From contig NZ_LWJG01000004.1 in NCBI RefSeq assembly GCF_001636425.1, positions 62,001 to 126,000 on the forward strand: 64,000 nucleotides of DNA, written 5' to 3'. The DNA comes from Heyndrickxia acidicola (GTDB lineage: Bacteria > Bacillota > Bacilli > Bacillales > Bacillaceae_C). A program made the translations under genes and the position numbers. The notes beneath the pieces were generated by a model, which saw nothing but the letters and a program-made list of their open reading frames with translations, was not told the DNA's origin and did no database searches. Every line of letters starts with the position of its first letter. Positions within the stretch are counted from its first letter, which is position 1. Below, piece after piece: positions 1-8,771 of this stretch.

Positions 1-202
1 CGAAACTCCATGTAACAGAAGGACTTTATGCTTTTTCATTGAATGATACTATCAACGTTTTCACTATTTCACAAGGTAAATAAGAATAGATTCGCATACT
101 AACAAGAATTCATCTATGCTTCTAACATGTTCACAGGATTGTATATTATTTACTCACTTATTCACAAGAAGGTATTCGTAACAACTTTTTGCTAAAAAAA
201 GA

Positions 203-250
203 TCCCTTCCAGGAATTCATGAGTAAAAACTGAATGAAAGCTGGAAGGGA
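203..250. repeat. inverted repeat downstream of rep
   Basis: TCCCTTCCAG (203-212) is matched by CTGGAAGGGA (241-250) around a 28-nt loop. It lies beyond the rep stop codon on the minus strand and may be a processing or termination structure. Nothing else is recognised in bases 1-345 except the hairpin at 304-336. Confidence 0.4.
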
Positions 251-303
251 GAACTTTTATTAAGAAAAGGATACTTTTCTATTGTATATGGTTAAACACG
301 AAT

Positions 304-336
304 AGCCTTGTGAAACGTCATTTTTTTCACAAGGCT
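304..336 (-). terminator. hairpin just after rep, containing an iteron-like core
   Basis: AGCCTTGTGA (304-313) pairs perfectly with TCACAAGGCT (327-336), ten bases past the rep stop codon, so it could end rep transcription although no clear U tract follows on the minus strand. The left arm and loop read GTGAAACGTCAT, a shortened version of the repeat found upstream of rep, so an initiator-binding role is an alternative. Confidence 0.4.
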
Positions 337-345
337 GAACTTCTA

Positions 346-1467
346 TTAAATTATTTGATGCAATTTTACATCTGGACCATGTAAAGTGTATTCCCTTATC
401 TTCGCATTATGGATTAAGGAATACGGAAGCTGCTCTAATGCCTTAGGCAAATAATTTCTGAATGCTATCCTGAAAAATGCACCGATCGAGTAAAATTGAA
501 AGCTTCCTTTTCGGTCTCTTTCCAGATGTATATGAACACCAATTTGATCCATCGTGTCTAAGAAGAAGTTTTTCATAAAGTTGTCCCGGACCGTAAAGCC
601 TTCTTCATCTTGATCCAATAGGTAATGCAGCCTCTTCACTACTTCCTGTTTAAATGAAATCATGACATCAATTTGATCGCGCGGCTTATACTTGATTTGG
701 TGCCCATCCAAAAAGTACGTCAGTTCTTTGGACAATTTAGCCATGAGGGAGCCCACATTAAATTCATCCGCATTCTCCTCTACACACTCTGGTTTTAAAG
801 AGAAGAAGACTTTCTTGATCCATAGTTGCTTCCCGCGTATTTCTAATCCCGCGTACTCAATCGAAAAAAGGGATTCTAAAACACTTAAAGTTTTGCGTAC
901 GCCTTTAGCATTTTTATTGAGCTGGCTTTTTAGCGTTTTCATCATCCGCTCTTGCTTGATTTTCTCTACTTCACCTGTTTTGCTAAAGGACATGCCTGTG
1001 CGGAATTGGTTTAATAGGGACAGAAGCAATTCAATGCCTTCCGGATTGGAAGTACGGACAAATTCTGCAAGAATATTGGTCTCGAATAGGGCATTCGGTA
1101 TAATGAGATAGTTTAGGAATCCGCCATTCTGTTCAGGAGTATTGTATTTTTCAACATCTTTCAATACCAAAACAGGAAGACCTTCCTGGATCTCCTCTTT
1201 TACAAAATGATGACCTTCTAAATATTGCTTTCCGCCCCAAAGGGTTGAGTATGGAATTTTTAGTTTCTTAGCCCAATAGGATAGATTGAACTCCTTTAAT
1301 ATGCCGCGCTGATTTTGTTCAACTTGCAGCTGCTTTAACATCGTCATATATACGACGTAAGCAGAGGCTGGGGGGCGCTCAAAGGATTCATCGCGCAAGA
1401 AACGGAATTCTTCTAAAATAGCATGGTGCATCCGAAAACCATCGATACTGATATTCTTTTTCTTCAT
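346..1467 (-). CDS. rep: putative plasmid replication initiator (winged-helix Rep)
   Basis: A 373-aa basic protein without signal peptide or membrane segment. Residues about 10-110 look like an initiator-type winged helix (NLSYWAKKLKIPYSTLWGGK resembles an HTH), followed by a Lys/Arg-rich middle and a second alpha/beta domain. I infer a theta-type initiator from context: it is preceded by about ten copies of a 16-bp repeat (1622-2535), the usual arrangement of an iteron-regulated rep gene. The start is ATG after AGGGGAGGGGGG, a very strong ribosome-binding site. An unusual T-rich leader with CCCTT/AAGGG complementarity (1530-1590) separates it from the repeats. I cannot name the exact Rep family; a regulatory DNA-binding protein is the alternative. 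Confidence 0.62.
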   Translation of the reverse strand: MKKKNISIDGFRMHHAILEEFRFLRDESFERPPASAYVVYMTMLKQLQVEQNQRGILKEFNLSYWAKKLKIPYSTLWGGKQYLEGHHFVKEEIQEGLPVLVLKDVEKYNTPEQNGGFLNYLIIPNALFETNILAEFVRTSNPEGIELLLSLLNQFRTGMSFSKTGEVEKIKQERMMKTLKSQLNKNAKGVRKTLSVLESLFSIEYAGLEIRGKQLWIKKVFFSLKPECVEENADEFNVGSLMAKLSKELTYFLDGHQIKYKPRDQIDVMISFKQEVVKRLHYLLDQDEEGFTVRDNFMKNFFLDTMDQIGVHIHLERDRKGSFQFYSIGAFFRIAFRNYLPKALEQLPYSLIHNAKIREYTLHGPDVKLHQII

Positions 1468-1621
1468 AGTGCCCCCCCTCCCCTGAATTTTTCTTAGTTT
1501 GAATTATAGCAGAGTGGAAAGAGAGGAAATGTTCCCCTTTATTAAGGGATTTTAAAAGTTGCACATAGTGTCTCAATCCCTTGTCCCTCAAGGGATGAAA
1601 AAAATCTCGGAAAATTTTCAT

Positions 1622-2535
1622 GTGAAAGCTAGCGTCAAAGATTTTGCTGAAATGTGCGTATTGTGAAGGGAAACGTCATAAAGCAGTACTAGAATATTTT
1701 TCTTAAACGTTGATAAATCAGCGTTTGGTAGGAAATCATTCAAACAAACAAGCACAATGGATAAAAAGTTGCACATAAAATAGTGCAACTTGCTGTGAGA
1801 GGAAACGTCAATTTTTTTCGCGATAAAGAAAAGAAAGCACAAGGATGAATTCTTTTGTGAGAAGTATTCGTGTAAAGCCCCAGATTTTAATGATTTCTTT
1901 CATGAAGAAGCTCTCTTTATCGTTTGATCTTTAGACGTTTATTGTGAGAGGAAGCGTCAATCAATTTGTCTGTGCGTTAAGAAAGAGTCAATACATATAC
2001 GGAGTTAAAGTGCTCCTCATTGTGCACAATGTGAAAGGAAACGTCAATGCGGCAGTTATAGTGAAAAGTGAGTATGTGAGAAACGGTAAAAAATAAAGGC
2101 AGAGTATGAAAAAGGGATTGTGCACATTGTGAGAGGAAACGTCATGTAAGTGAATTTTTTTATTGTGCACAATGTGAAAGGAAACGTCATTTATTTAAAC
2201 TTACGCTTTGCGAATGTTCAATCTCTCATTAGAAAATAAAGGATGAAAAACACTCATTCCTAATTAACAAAGCAATCGCAATACAGTGAATGAATTCCTT
2301 TTTTACATTGTGCATATTGTGAGAGGAAACGTCATTCTATTTGCATATCAAAAGTATACACGAAAGAATAAGTTGCACAGGGTTTCTTCTCATAAGTAAA
2401 TGTGCGCATTGTGAGAGGAAACGTCAAGAAGATAAGAAAAATGTGCACATTTGCAGGAATGAAAGCACTCCTGCCTATTATAATGATGGACGAACAGCAT
2501 AGACATCTTTGTGCACCTTGTGAGAGGAAACGTCA
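1622..2535. repeat. iteron array (GTGARAGGAAACGTCA), candidate origin
   Basis: Near-identical 16-mers start at 1663, 1795, 1944, 2031, 2129, 2174, 2319, 2411 and 2520, with a degenerate copy at 1622. All have the same orientation. The two classes are GTGAGAGGAAACGTCA and GTGAAAGGAAACGTCA. Most are preceded directly by TTGTGCACATT or a close variant, so the full unit is about 27 bp with a palindromic TGTGCACA head. Spacing is irregular (45-149 bp), unlike compact tandem iterons. Two extra palindromes lie inside: AAGTTGCAC...GTGCAACTT (1766-1791) and AAATGTGCACATTT (2439-2452). Position upstream of rep supports an origin and rep autoregulation. Confidence 0.75.
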
Positions 2536-2845
2536 AAGTAGTCGTTAAAGGTGCAACAAATCCCTATTTAGCCTAAATGTTCATCAATGGTTTCTATATG
2601 TCAAAATTCTTTATGGTGTAGTTTGCTCCATCTATGTTCTAACATTTATTGTGTTTATTTTTACTTTATCCTTTTTGGCTTTGTTTTCTAACTGCATCAG
2701 TGGTTTGACACAACCAGGCGATTATCAAGGGAAAATCTCATTTTTCATCCATGCACTTAAGATTTTACTCTTGATCCATGGTTTCCATTTTGTCTATTAA
2801 ATAAGTAATGGAGCACAGGAGCATGTCCCTTGTGCTCTCATTAAA

Positions 2846-3298
2846 TTAAAGATAGCCTTTTTCCTTTAAACTCGTATGATTCCCTGTTTGACTGACAATG
2901 ACGTGGTCTAATACTTGTATGCCTAAAATCCTCCCCGCCTCCGCCAGTCTTCTTGTGACCTCAATATCTTCTTTGCTGGGTATCGTATCACCTGATGGAT
3001 GCTGGTGACTCACAATAATGGAAGCTGCATTGTTTAAAATGGCGCTTTTCATGACATCCCTGGGATGGACAATACTGGCATTTAAACTCCCAACATGCGC
3101 CCGGTGGAGCCCCACTACCTGATTTTTTGTATTGAGCATCATGACAAGAAATACCTCTCTGTCTTCTTCTGCAATGTAAGAGGCCGCTAATGTGTGTGCA
3201 TCCCCGGGAGAAGTAATTGTATACACGGTAAAGGGTGCGTTGCTTTCTTTGATTTCCTGCTTAATTCGAATGACTTCAAAGATGGGTGTAAGTTCCAT
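2846..3298 (-). CDS. radC: short RadC-family JAB/MPN domain protein
   Basis: A 150-aa protein consisting almost only of the RadC JAB/MPN domain. The JAMM-type metal site is visible as E48, then H98-x-H100 and S108xxD111 in SHQHPSGDTIPSKED. It lacks the N-terminal helix-hairpin-helix part of chromosomal RadC (about 225 aa), as is common for versions on plasmids and integrative elements. The family's biochemical role is unsettled; DNA repair is historical naming. The start ATG is 9 nt after AAAGGAG. It is transcribed toward the origin and is probably monocistronic. Confidence 0.85.
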   Translation of the reverse strand: MELTPIFEVIRIKQEIKESNAPFTVYTITSPGDAHTLAASYIAEEDREVFLVMMLNTKNQVVGLHRAHVGSLNASIVHPRDVMKSAILNNAASIIVSHQHPSGDTIPSKEDIEVTRRLAEAGRILGIQVLDHVIVSQTGNHTSLKEKGYL

Positions 3299-3593
3299 TT
3301 TAAAACACTCCTTTTGATAAATTTTTTTCCTTGGCTCTTTTTACTCCTTGACTCGTTACCTTTTTTCTTTGGCTTCAGAAGCGGTATCTTCCCCAAAAGG
3401 GAAAAGCCAATATAAAAGGCAGCCATAAGGCTGCTTTCCTTTTACTCTCTTGCTCTCTACTTGATTCTCCCTCTGCTTTTCAGCTCCTTCGATAGGGCTG
3501 TATAGCGTTTTAGTGACCATACATTTAGAATCCCTTTATGAGGTTGTCCTAAAGCTGAAAAAAGAAATAGATACACATTTTTGCACTCTTATT

Positions 3594-3619
3594 TGTGCAC
3601 AATGTGAAAGGAAACGTCA
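3594..3619 (+). repeat. orphan iteron upstream of the HTH operon
   Basis: GTGAAAGGAAACGTCA (3604-3619) with its TTGTGCACAAT head is identical to the array copy at 2031. It stands alone, 985 bp beyond the last array copy (end 2535 to start 3604 is about 1.07 kb) and about 65 bp upstream of the -35 box of the next operon. This suggests that the protein binding the rep array also acts here. Confidence 0.8.
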
Positions 3620-3684
3620 TTTACTCTATCAAGTTGCACAAACATAGAATTAACGACCATGACTGGACCAGTTTGAAAGGATTG

Positions 3685-3714
3685 TTGACAAAGGCAACAC
3701 CTTAAAACCATAAT
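3685..3714 (+). promoter_or_regulatory. candidate sigma-A promoter of the HTH operon
   Basis: TTGACA (3685-3690), 18 bp, then CATAAT (3709-3714), about 30 bp before the start codon at 3746, which has a GGGAGAAAG ribosome-binding site. Confidence 0.5.
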
Positions 3715-3745
3715 AGTTGTATACTTTTAAAAGGGAGAAAGTCTT

Positions 3746-4231
3746 ATGAGTTTTTTAGTAGGTGTGAAAGAAGCAGGCAATATTCTTGGCTGGGATCGAA
3801 GAAAGGTTTCGACTTATCATCTGCGAGGTGTCCTGCCTAAGCCTGTGGTTGACTTATCAAGCGGCCCTATCTGGTTTCGTAATCAAATTGAATACTTTAA
3901 GATACATAGAGAACTACACGTAACGACCTATTACATAAAAAACAAAAAAGTATATGAATGCAGACAAAATTCTCCCCTCTTGGAAACACGTTATTCTCCA
4001 GATGAAGTAAAGAAGAAGGGAAATATCGTTTTCTTAGAGGAAGACATTGCACAAATTAAAAAAGCGGTCACAGAAAAAAGCTCTATGGTTCAGTTTTTTT
4101 CATTTGAGCTGATAAGATTTTTAGTTGAAGTAGGGATTCTCGAACCGGTCATTTTTGATGAATATCTCATCCAGTGTCCCTATGAAAAGATGAATCTAGC
4201 AAAGAAAGGAATGGATGAGCCAACATGTTAA
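3746..4231 (+). CDS. HTH DNA-binding protein of the replication region
   Basis: A 161-aa protein. Residues 5-50 (VKEAGNILGWDRRKVSTYHL, then FRNQIEYF) look like a MerR/excisionase-type winged helix in which the recognition helix is followed by a short wing. The rest is not recognised and has no membrane segments. Its stop overlaps the next gene's ATG (ATGTTAA), so the two are translationally coupled. Position beside the origin, behind an orphan iteron, suggests a replication or copy-control factor. This is inference; no enzymatic motif is present. Confidence 0.65.
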   Translation: MSFLVGVKEAGNILGWDRRKVSTYHLRGVLPKPVVDLSSGPIWFRNQIEYFKIHRELHVTTYYIKNKKVYECRQNSPLLETRYSPDEVKKKGNIVFLEEDIAQIKKAVTEKSSMVQFFSFELIRFLVEVGILEPVIFDEYLIQCPYEKMNLAKKGMDEPTC

Positions 4232-5880
4232 ATACATTAAAAAAGAAATTTAATCATATTACACAACTCATTTTTCCGAATCATCCTCACCTCTTTGCCG
4301 AGTGGAATGTGGATATTGATCAATTAATTACAGGACAAGAGAATTATCAGCCATGCCAATCACTAAAGGCTTTCTTTGTGATCGTGGACCGTTTGGCTAA
4401 AGAATACGATTTAAAAATTGAAAACATGGATATATGGGTCATTGACTACAAAGAGGAAATAAAAAACTTTGTTCTTCCATACATTCAAACCATTGAAGAA
4501 GAAAACCCCACATATACCCTTAAATCGAGTAATAGAGAAGTTATAAACTCTTTATTAAACCAAGATTTTGTGGAATCAGGTTCTGCTTTGTTATTTCATA
4601 AATTAAGAGATACGATTAGTAAAAATGAATTTGATTTAGTCGAAAAAATTCCTACTGCGAGGATAGTAGAAAAAGCCCTGGAAGCAACAGCTCAAGTAAG
4701 AGCAGAAAACACTTACCCAAAAATGAAATCCAATGCAGCTATTGAACAATGGAAAAATCTCACCTCCCAAGCTATCACATCAATGGATGATCTAACAGCG
4801 GATATTTTTGATATCGTTTCTATTCTATGGATGCAGCAAGCGAATCATAAAGATCAGATGATCCATTTCCATACAGATGATGCTTTAAATCTCAGAAGGC
4901 TGCAGGGCAGAAAGGAAGAATCAGATGGTTATCAATCTTCTTTTCGAAAAAAAGAACGAGATGAGATTATGAAGAGATTAGCGGCCTTGACTACCATATG
5001 GATACGAATTGAAAGAGAAAACTTGAGGTTCATCAATGAGGATCAAGGAAGCTTTGAAGAAATTGGACAGGTACAGTTTAATCCCCTCTTTGTAGTGGAT
5101 AGTGTAACGGTAGCTTACCGTGGAGATAATCCAATCGGTATATATGAATGCAGCATTCGTCCAGGAGAACTGCTTTCTAACTTTTTATTTGGATCTCAAA
5201 AGAGCAGTGGAATGCTGGCGTTAAAAACGCTTGAATACCACCCGACCAAGCAAAAATATCACAAACGTCTTGCAAGATATCTTTCCTGGCAGTGGAGGAT
5301 TCGTCAAAAGAGCGCGGACTATCTTCGAGCGTATTATATTGGTGGCGATAAGGGCCTGTTAAAAGTGATGGATTTGGACGTGAATCCAAGATACGGATCA
5401 AGGATCAAAGAACAATTCGAAGAAATACTAGATACACTGCAGCAAGATGGAATTATCAAAGAGTGGAGCTATAAAGAAAAAGACCTGGAACAGCAGATCG
5501 AACAGGAACGAAATTGGTTTGCCAATACATGGTTAAAGGCTAGAGTTCAAATTATCCCTCCGATTGAGGTTACTGGAATGGTCGATGAAAGAGAACTATT
5601 ACTTAGCTCCGATGATACGGAAGAGACTGTGGATTTTTCAACCATGTTGAAAGGGATGACGAGAAGAGAAACGGCTGCCGCGATTGAAATGGTGACAAAA
5701 ATTCAAGTAACTCCCGAAAATATGAGCCGGATACGAAAAGAAAGAGGCTTAAGTCTTCAAGAAGCAGCAAAAGAAATGGGGATGTCCCATAGCACCCTTT
5801 CCCGCTATGAAAGAAATCTTATAAAACGACCATACACAGAAAATATTAAAAAGATGGATGAATGGATGAATGAAAAATGA
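4225..5880 (+). CDS. 551-aa protein with C-terminal XRE-type HTH
   Basis: A large soluble protein of unknown family. The last 60 residues are a clear XRE/Cro helix-turn-helix (MSRIRKERGLSLQEAAKEMG then HSTLSRYE). The middle (about 190-400) holds aromatic, basic segments such as YLSWQWRIRQKSADYLRAYYIGG and LDTLQQDGIIKEW that look like winged-helix modules of replication initiators, but I cannot assign a family. It overlaps the 161-aa gene by 7 nt and ends at a strong terminator, so the two form one operon. Possible roles are a second initiator, a replication accessory factor, or a large regulator. Confidence 0.65.
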   Translation: MLNTLKKKFNHITQLIFPNHPHLFAEWNVDIDQLITGQENYQPCQSLKAFFVIVDRLAKEYDLKIENMDIWVIDYKEEIKNFVLPYIQTIEEENPTYTLKSSNREVINSLLNQDFVESGSALLFHKLRDTISKNEFDLVEKIPTARIVEKALEATAQVRAENTYPKMKSNAAIEQWKNLTSQAITSMDDLTADIFDIVSILWMQQANHKDQMIHFHTDDALNLRRLQGRKEESDGYQSSFRKKERDEIMKRLAALTTIWIRIERENLRFINEDQGSFEEIGQVQFNPLFVVDSVTVAYRGDNPIGIYECSIRPGELLSNFLFGSQKSSGMLALKTLEYHPTKQKYHKRLARYLSWQWRIRQKSADYLRAYYIGGDKGLLKVMDLDVNPRYGSRIKEQFEEILDTLQQDGIIKEWSYKEKDLEQQIEQERNWFANTWLKARVQIIPPIEVTGMVDERELLLSSDDTEETVDFSTMLKGMTRRETAAAIEMVTKIQVTPENMSRIRKERGLSLQEAAKEMGMSHSTLSRYERNLIKRPYTENIKKMDEWMNEK

Positions 5881-5892
5881 GCACCCTATAAT

Positions 5893-5942
5893 GAAAAGCA
5901 CCCCAATTTGGTAGACACAATCTACAAATTGGGGTGCTTTTC
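5893..5942 (+). terminator. strong terminator after the HTH operon
   Basis: A long, nearly perfect hairpin: GAAAAGCACCCCAATTTG with GTAGA, loop CACAA, then TCTAC and the complementary arm ending in TTTTC. It is symmetrical and could act both ways. It resembles two other hairpins in this window (14601-14640 and 54261-54300). Confidence 0.8.
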
Positions 5943-6170
5943 ATATTTGCAAATCGATTATTAAACAATTTGCCCGATATTGATAGAGAGTTATCTAGAG
6001 TACAAAATCTAATGCCCTACTTTTGGGTAAGTACGATTATTAAAGCTAACTTAATTTAAATTTTAATGATATAGACAACATCAAAAATAAAGATATTAAA
6101 TGTAATAATGTTAAAAATAACATATTCATATATGTATGTTATATTGTTATACACAAAAGTACTATGAGTC

Positions 6171-6386
6171 CTATTCAAACAAGTCATTAGCCACCTTTTC
6201 AATATGCTCTTTCCGTTCTTTTGTTTTTGCTTTACCAATTCGGTACGTTCCATTTTCCAAATTGATGATATCTTCTGCTTGTACTTCTACTGGAAATTTT
6301 TTATAAGGAATGTCTGTTTTAAACCTGTCCTCTTTTTCTCAAACGGCTAATTCCCCTTCAATTCGGTCAACAATGTATTTCTTATT
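6171..6386 (-). pseudogene. broken DUF3006 family gene
   Basis: The minus strand encodes KKYIVDRIEGELAV, a stop, then EKEDRF...VEVQAEDIINLENG and ends in ANDLFE, which fits the small DUF3006 family (usually about 70 aa, function unknown). There are two lesions. The expected ATG-AAG start reads AT-AAG, one base short, although a good GGAGG site remains at 6391-6395. A TGA replaces the codon after AV, where relatives often have Cys. I call it a dead gene rather than a selenoprotein because the start is also lost. Confidence 0.65.
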
Positions 6387-6423
6387 GAATCCTCCTTACT
6401 TGAATTACATCGTAAACTCAACA

Positions 6424-6454
6424 ACAAAAAAAACACTACTCATTGAAGTAGTGT
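6424..6454 (-). terminator. terminator of the first RsbR-like gene
   Basis: On the minus strand AACACTACT-TCAATG-AGTAGTGTT is followed by a run of eight T, directly downstream of the gene ending at 6489. Confidence 0.85.
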
Positions 6455-6488
6455 TCTGTTAAAATGATTGCTAAAACCATTTATACTA

Positions 6489-7304
6489 TTACTCTATATA
6501 TTCTAACGCTTGCTTAACATTTGCGAACGTTTTAATAGCAGACATATCAATTCTACTATTCACAACCGTTATGACTAATTCAGGGCGTAGACCAGTAATC
6601 ATTACATTAATGCCCAATAATAGAAGGATATCTCCTATTTGACGAAGATATTTTGCGATATCTGCATCAATTGTCAAAATACCTGAATAGTCAACAATGA
6701 GATACTGAATATGAAGATTTGCAATGTCGGGAACTACTTTCTCTAAAATATAGGTAGCTCTATAACAATCAATCATACCAATCAAAGGGAGAACAGCAAT
6801 CCCTTCTTTAATCAGTACAATGGGTGCTGATAGTTCAGCTATTTCCCTTTGTGCCTTCTCTCTATAACTATTTGCCAGATATTCAAATGTGAAAATAGTT
6901 TCATTAAGGCTTAAGTCGAGCATTTCGTTTACCTTTTTTATCATATACGCATTTTCCTTTAAGGAAAGTCCAAACTCTATACATATTCTTGTTAAAAGTT
7001 CAGCAAAGATTCTCCGAGTTGGTGGATAACGGACGGCAATCTCTGAGATTTTTCCTCCCGAAGATATTTGTTGTTCCGCATTCTTTTTACTCCATATAAT
7101 AAGGTCTTCTGGTACTCCATCTTTCTTCTCCGTAAGGGATTCCCCTAAAAAACCAAAAAATTCAATATACATTTTGATAGCTTGTTCTTTTTCGACTTCT
7201 GGAATGACTATTTTCATGCTGCGAAGAACACTTTCTACGATTTCAACAGCCAGGCTTTCTGCATTATCATTAAAAAAGGTAGTTATCTTAGACATTGATG
7301 CCAT
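6489..7304 (-). CDS. RsbR-type STAS protein, paralogue 1
   Basis: A 271-aa cytosolic protein with RsbR layout. Residues 1-145 are a helical N-terminal sensor (RsbRD type); about 155-270 form a STAS domain (LSAPIVLIKEGIAVLPLIGMID..., DYSGI, GINVMITGLRPEL). RsbR proteins build stressosomes and control the RsbT kinase that leads to sigma-B. In RsbR the phosphorylated Thr lies in a DxTG loop; here it is DYSG, so Ser replaces it. Ends at its own terminator. Two further RsbR-like genes lie at 7995 and 24402; no rsbS, rsbT or sigB is in the window, so it probably joins chromosomal stressosomes. Confidence 0.85.
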   Translation of the reverse strand: MASMSKITTFFNDNAESLAVEIVESVLRSMKIVIPEVEKEQAIKMYIEFFGFLGESLTEKKDGVPEDLIIWSKKNAEQQISSGGKISEIAVRYPPTRRIFAELLTRICIEFGLSLKENAYMIKKVNEMLDLSLNETIFTFEYLANSYREKAQREIAELSAPIVLIKEGIAVLPLIGMIDCYRATYILEKVVPDIANLHIQYLIVDYSGILTIDADIAKYLRQIGDILLLLGINVMITGLRPELVITVVNSRIDMSAIKTFANVKQALEYIE

Positions 7305-7413
7305 TCTATATTCCCACCCTTAGTCCTTTAATAATTAAATTATAACTAAATCTTAAGACAACGTGATAGGACAATAGTATTATTTTTAAGCTAATCTTCC
7401 CCAATAGATTAAT

Positions 7414-7428
7414 TGAAAATAATTTCTT
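7414..7428. promoter_or_regulatory. weak Fur-box-like sequence before fbpB
   Basis: TGAAAAT-A-ATTTCTT partly matches the 7-1-7 Fur consensus, with a good left half and a poor right half, 66 bp upstream of the fbpB start. Confidence 0.25.
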
Positions 7429-7493
7429 TATACTCCATTCGACAAATATCGACATCCATGTTATGATAACGTCAGAAAAGGAAGGGATAATAA

Positions 7494-7622
7494 GTGAAAA
7501 GACCAAATGGTAATTTGAGAAAAATGATTGAGGAAAACAAACGTGAAATTTTGGCTAACCAAAAAGCACTTTCTAATATAGAGAAGAAGATAGATAATAA
7601 AATTGTTACGAATAGCAAGTAA
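7494..7622 (+). CDS. fbpB: FbpB-type small basic protein
   Basis: A 42-aa reading frame starting with GTG after AAAAGGAAGGG. The sequence RPNGNLRKMIEENKREILAN continues into QKALSNIEKKIDNKI, the pattern of the Fur-regulated basic protein family (FbpB and FbpC-like), which in B. subtilis work with the small RNA FsrA in the iron-sparing response. It is followed at once by a terminator. It is too short for usual gene finding. It fits the iron theme of the FTR1 permease at 11.1 kb. Confidence 0.7.
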   Translation: MKRPNGNLRKMIEENKREILANQKALSNIEKKIDNKIVTNSK

Positions 7623-7642
7623 CGTCTTATATAAAAAAAGGG

Positions 7643-7666
7643 TTGCCTGATAAAGGCAATTTTTTT
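7643..7666 (+). terminator. terminator of fbpB
   Basis: TTGCC-TGATAAA-GGCAA followed by seven T, 20 nt after the fbpB stop. Confidence 0.8.
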
Positions 7667-7720
7667 GTTATTTGGCATTACTTACCCCTTGAGTATTCTT
7701 TCTTTGTTTTTGCTGAAAAT

Positions 7721-7744
7721 AAAAAGACCATCCCACATGATGGT
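7721..7744 (-). terminator. minus-strand terminator, probably for the PAS-STAS gene region
   Basis: Minus strand ACCATC-ATGTGG-GATGGT followed by CTTTTTA. Between it and the PAS-STAS gene (7745-7994) an open stretch ends in RVRIEMMIKKDCLKQPPLVE then DRKELAMKNKNE (minus), which may be the tail of a lost gene; I cannot name it. Confidence 0.65.
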
Positions 7745-7994
7745 TTTACATACATATAACATCATCTTATTCATTCTTGTTCTTCATCGCTAATTCTTTT
7801 CGATCTTCAACTAAAGGAGGTTGCTTCAAACAGTCTTTCTTAATCATCATCTCTATCCGAACTCGATGTTCTTATTTAAAGGAATTTTCCCCGTTTAAAG
7901 AAAAATTGGCGGGTAAAGAATACCACGCCATTCTTAAGATTATGTCGGATTAACACTGTCCCTAAGTTCCTCTTTAGAATCAAAGGAACTTGTT

Positions 7995-8771
7995 CTAATA
8001 AAGCTGATTGATTCCTCTTAGAGTAGTTAAAGCTTTCTTTACGTTGCTTTCTGTCCTTATATTCGTAAGGTCTCTTCCAATGGAGACCGCTCTTACTGCT
8101 AATTCAGGTCTTATCCCGGTGAGAATAGGACTTATTCCAAGCATCTTCATAATCGCCTCAATTTTAAACAAAAAATCTATTACCAGCTCGTCTAGGTTAT
8201 AGATACCTGAAAAATCAATAATGATATGTTGGGTATCCTGTAATGCCTTTATTTGTGTGGGAAGGTTATCGAGAAGCATTTGGGCTTTATCCTCATCAAT
8301 ATTGCCCACTAAAGGAATGACAGAAATTCCATCTAATAACGGAACAATAGGTGTAGAGTATTCATGTATTTTATTCATTAACTGCCGTTCCAGGTCTTTC
8401 TTTGCACTTATGTCTCTTAAAACTGAAAGTACCGCTCTTTTTCCTTCAAACTCAAAAGGATGACAGTATAGTTCCGCTTCAAATTGAGTCCCATTCAAAG
8501 CTATAATAGTTTGTTCAATTAATTCTCCTATTTTTTGTTCCTCTAATGCACAGCGAACCCGTTCTCGAATCATTTCTTTTGAACTGTCCAAGAAGATATC
8601 CAAGACATTTGCCCCAATAAGCTCCTCCTTACTTCCTCCAAGCAACCTTGCACCTGTTTCATTTATATAAATGACCTTGTAATCTGTATGAAGAACAGTC
8701 ATTTCAAATGTATTATCAACGATTTGCCGAAACAGTTCATCTTTTATTATATGCTCTTCCACTGTTTTCAT
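7995..8771 (-). CDS. PAS-STAS protein, RsbR-like paralogue 2
   Basis: A 258-aa cytosolic protein. Residues about 10-130 form a PAS domain (TDYKVIYINETGARLLGGSKEE and the C-terminal LSVLRDISAKK), then a short helix and a STAS domain (about 140-255; IIIDFSGIYNLDE and GISPILTGIRPELAVRAV). It is built like YtvA, but the GxNCRFLQ flavin-Cys motif of LOV domains is absent (GANVLDIF instead), so it should not be a blue-light sensor of that kind. The signal is unknown. The acceptor loop is DFSG, Ser rather than Thr. Confidence 0.85.
   Translation of the reverse strand: MKTVEEHIIKDELFRQIVDNTFEMTVLHTDYKVIYINETGARLLGGSKEELIGANVLDIFLDSSKEMIRERVRCALEEQKIGELIEQTIIALNGTQFEAELYCHPFEFEGKRAVLSVLRDISAKKDLERQLMNKIHEYSTPIVPLLDGISVIPLVGNIDEDKAQMLLDNLPTQIKALQDTQHIIIDFSGIYNLDELVIDFLFKIEAIMKMLGISPILTGIRPELAVRAVSIGRDLTNIRTESNVKKALTTLRGINQLY

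Larger units (their letters stand above)
3299..3745. other. intergenic region between radC and the HTH operon
   Basis: A small GC-rich hairpin GCAGCC-ATAA-GGCTGC (3419-3434) is followed by T-rich sequence on the plus strand. A single orphan iteron and a promoter, listed separately, lie in the right half. An overlapping minus reading frame running into radC has no family features and I do not call it. Confidence 0.5.

Noticed and set aside
692-1111. 139-codon plus-strand frame inside rep
   Set aside because: Lies wholly antisense to the rep gene, has no ribosome-binding site or family features, and its codon use is that of a shadow.
1622-2535. CRISPR array
   Set aside because: Repeats are 16-27 bp, spacers of 29-133 bp are irregular, no cas genes; iterons explain it better.
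3187-3426. 79-codon minus frame overlapping the start of radC
   Set aside because: Its second half is a frame-shadow of radC; the first half is Lys/Ser-rich leader sequence and contains the radC ribosome-binding site.
6056-6160. Possible further partition-locus fossil (plus strand DIDNIKNKDIKCNNVKNN)
   Set aside because: The Asn/Asp composition is similar but the DNA could not be lined up with the intact linker; AT-rich chance is enough.
6347-6349. Selenocysteine at the TGA of the DUF3006 gene
   Set aside because: The position often holds Cys, but the start codon is also destroyed and no SECIS-like hairpin is seen right behind the TGA.
7995-8771. Blue-light LOV sensor
   Set aside because: The PAS domain lacks the GxNCRFLQ flavin-binding Cys motif.
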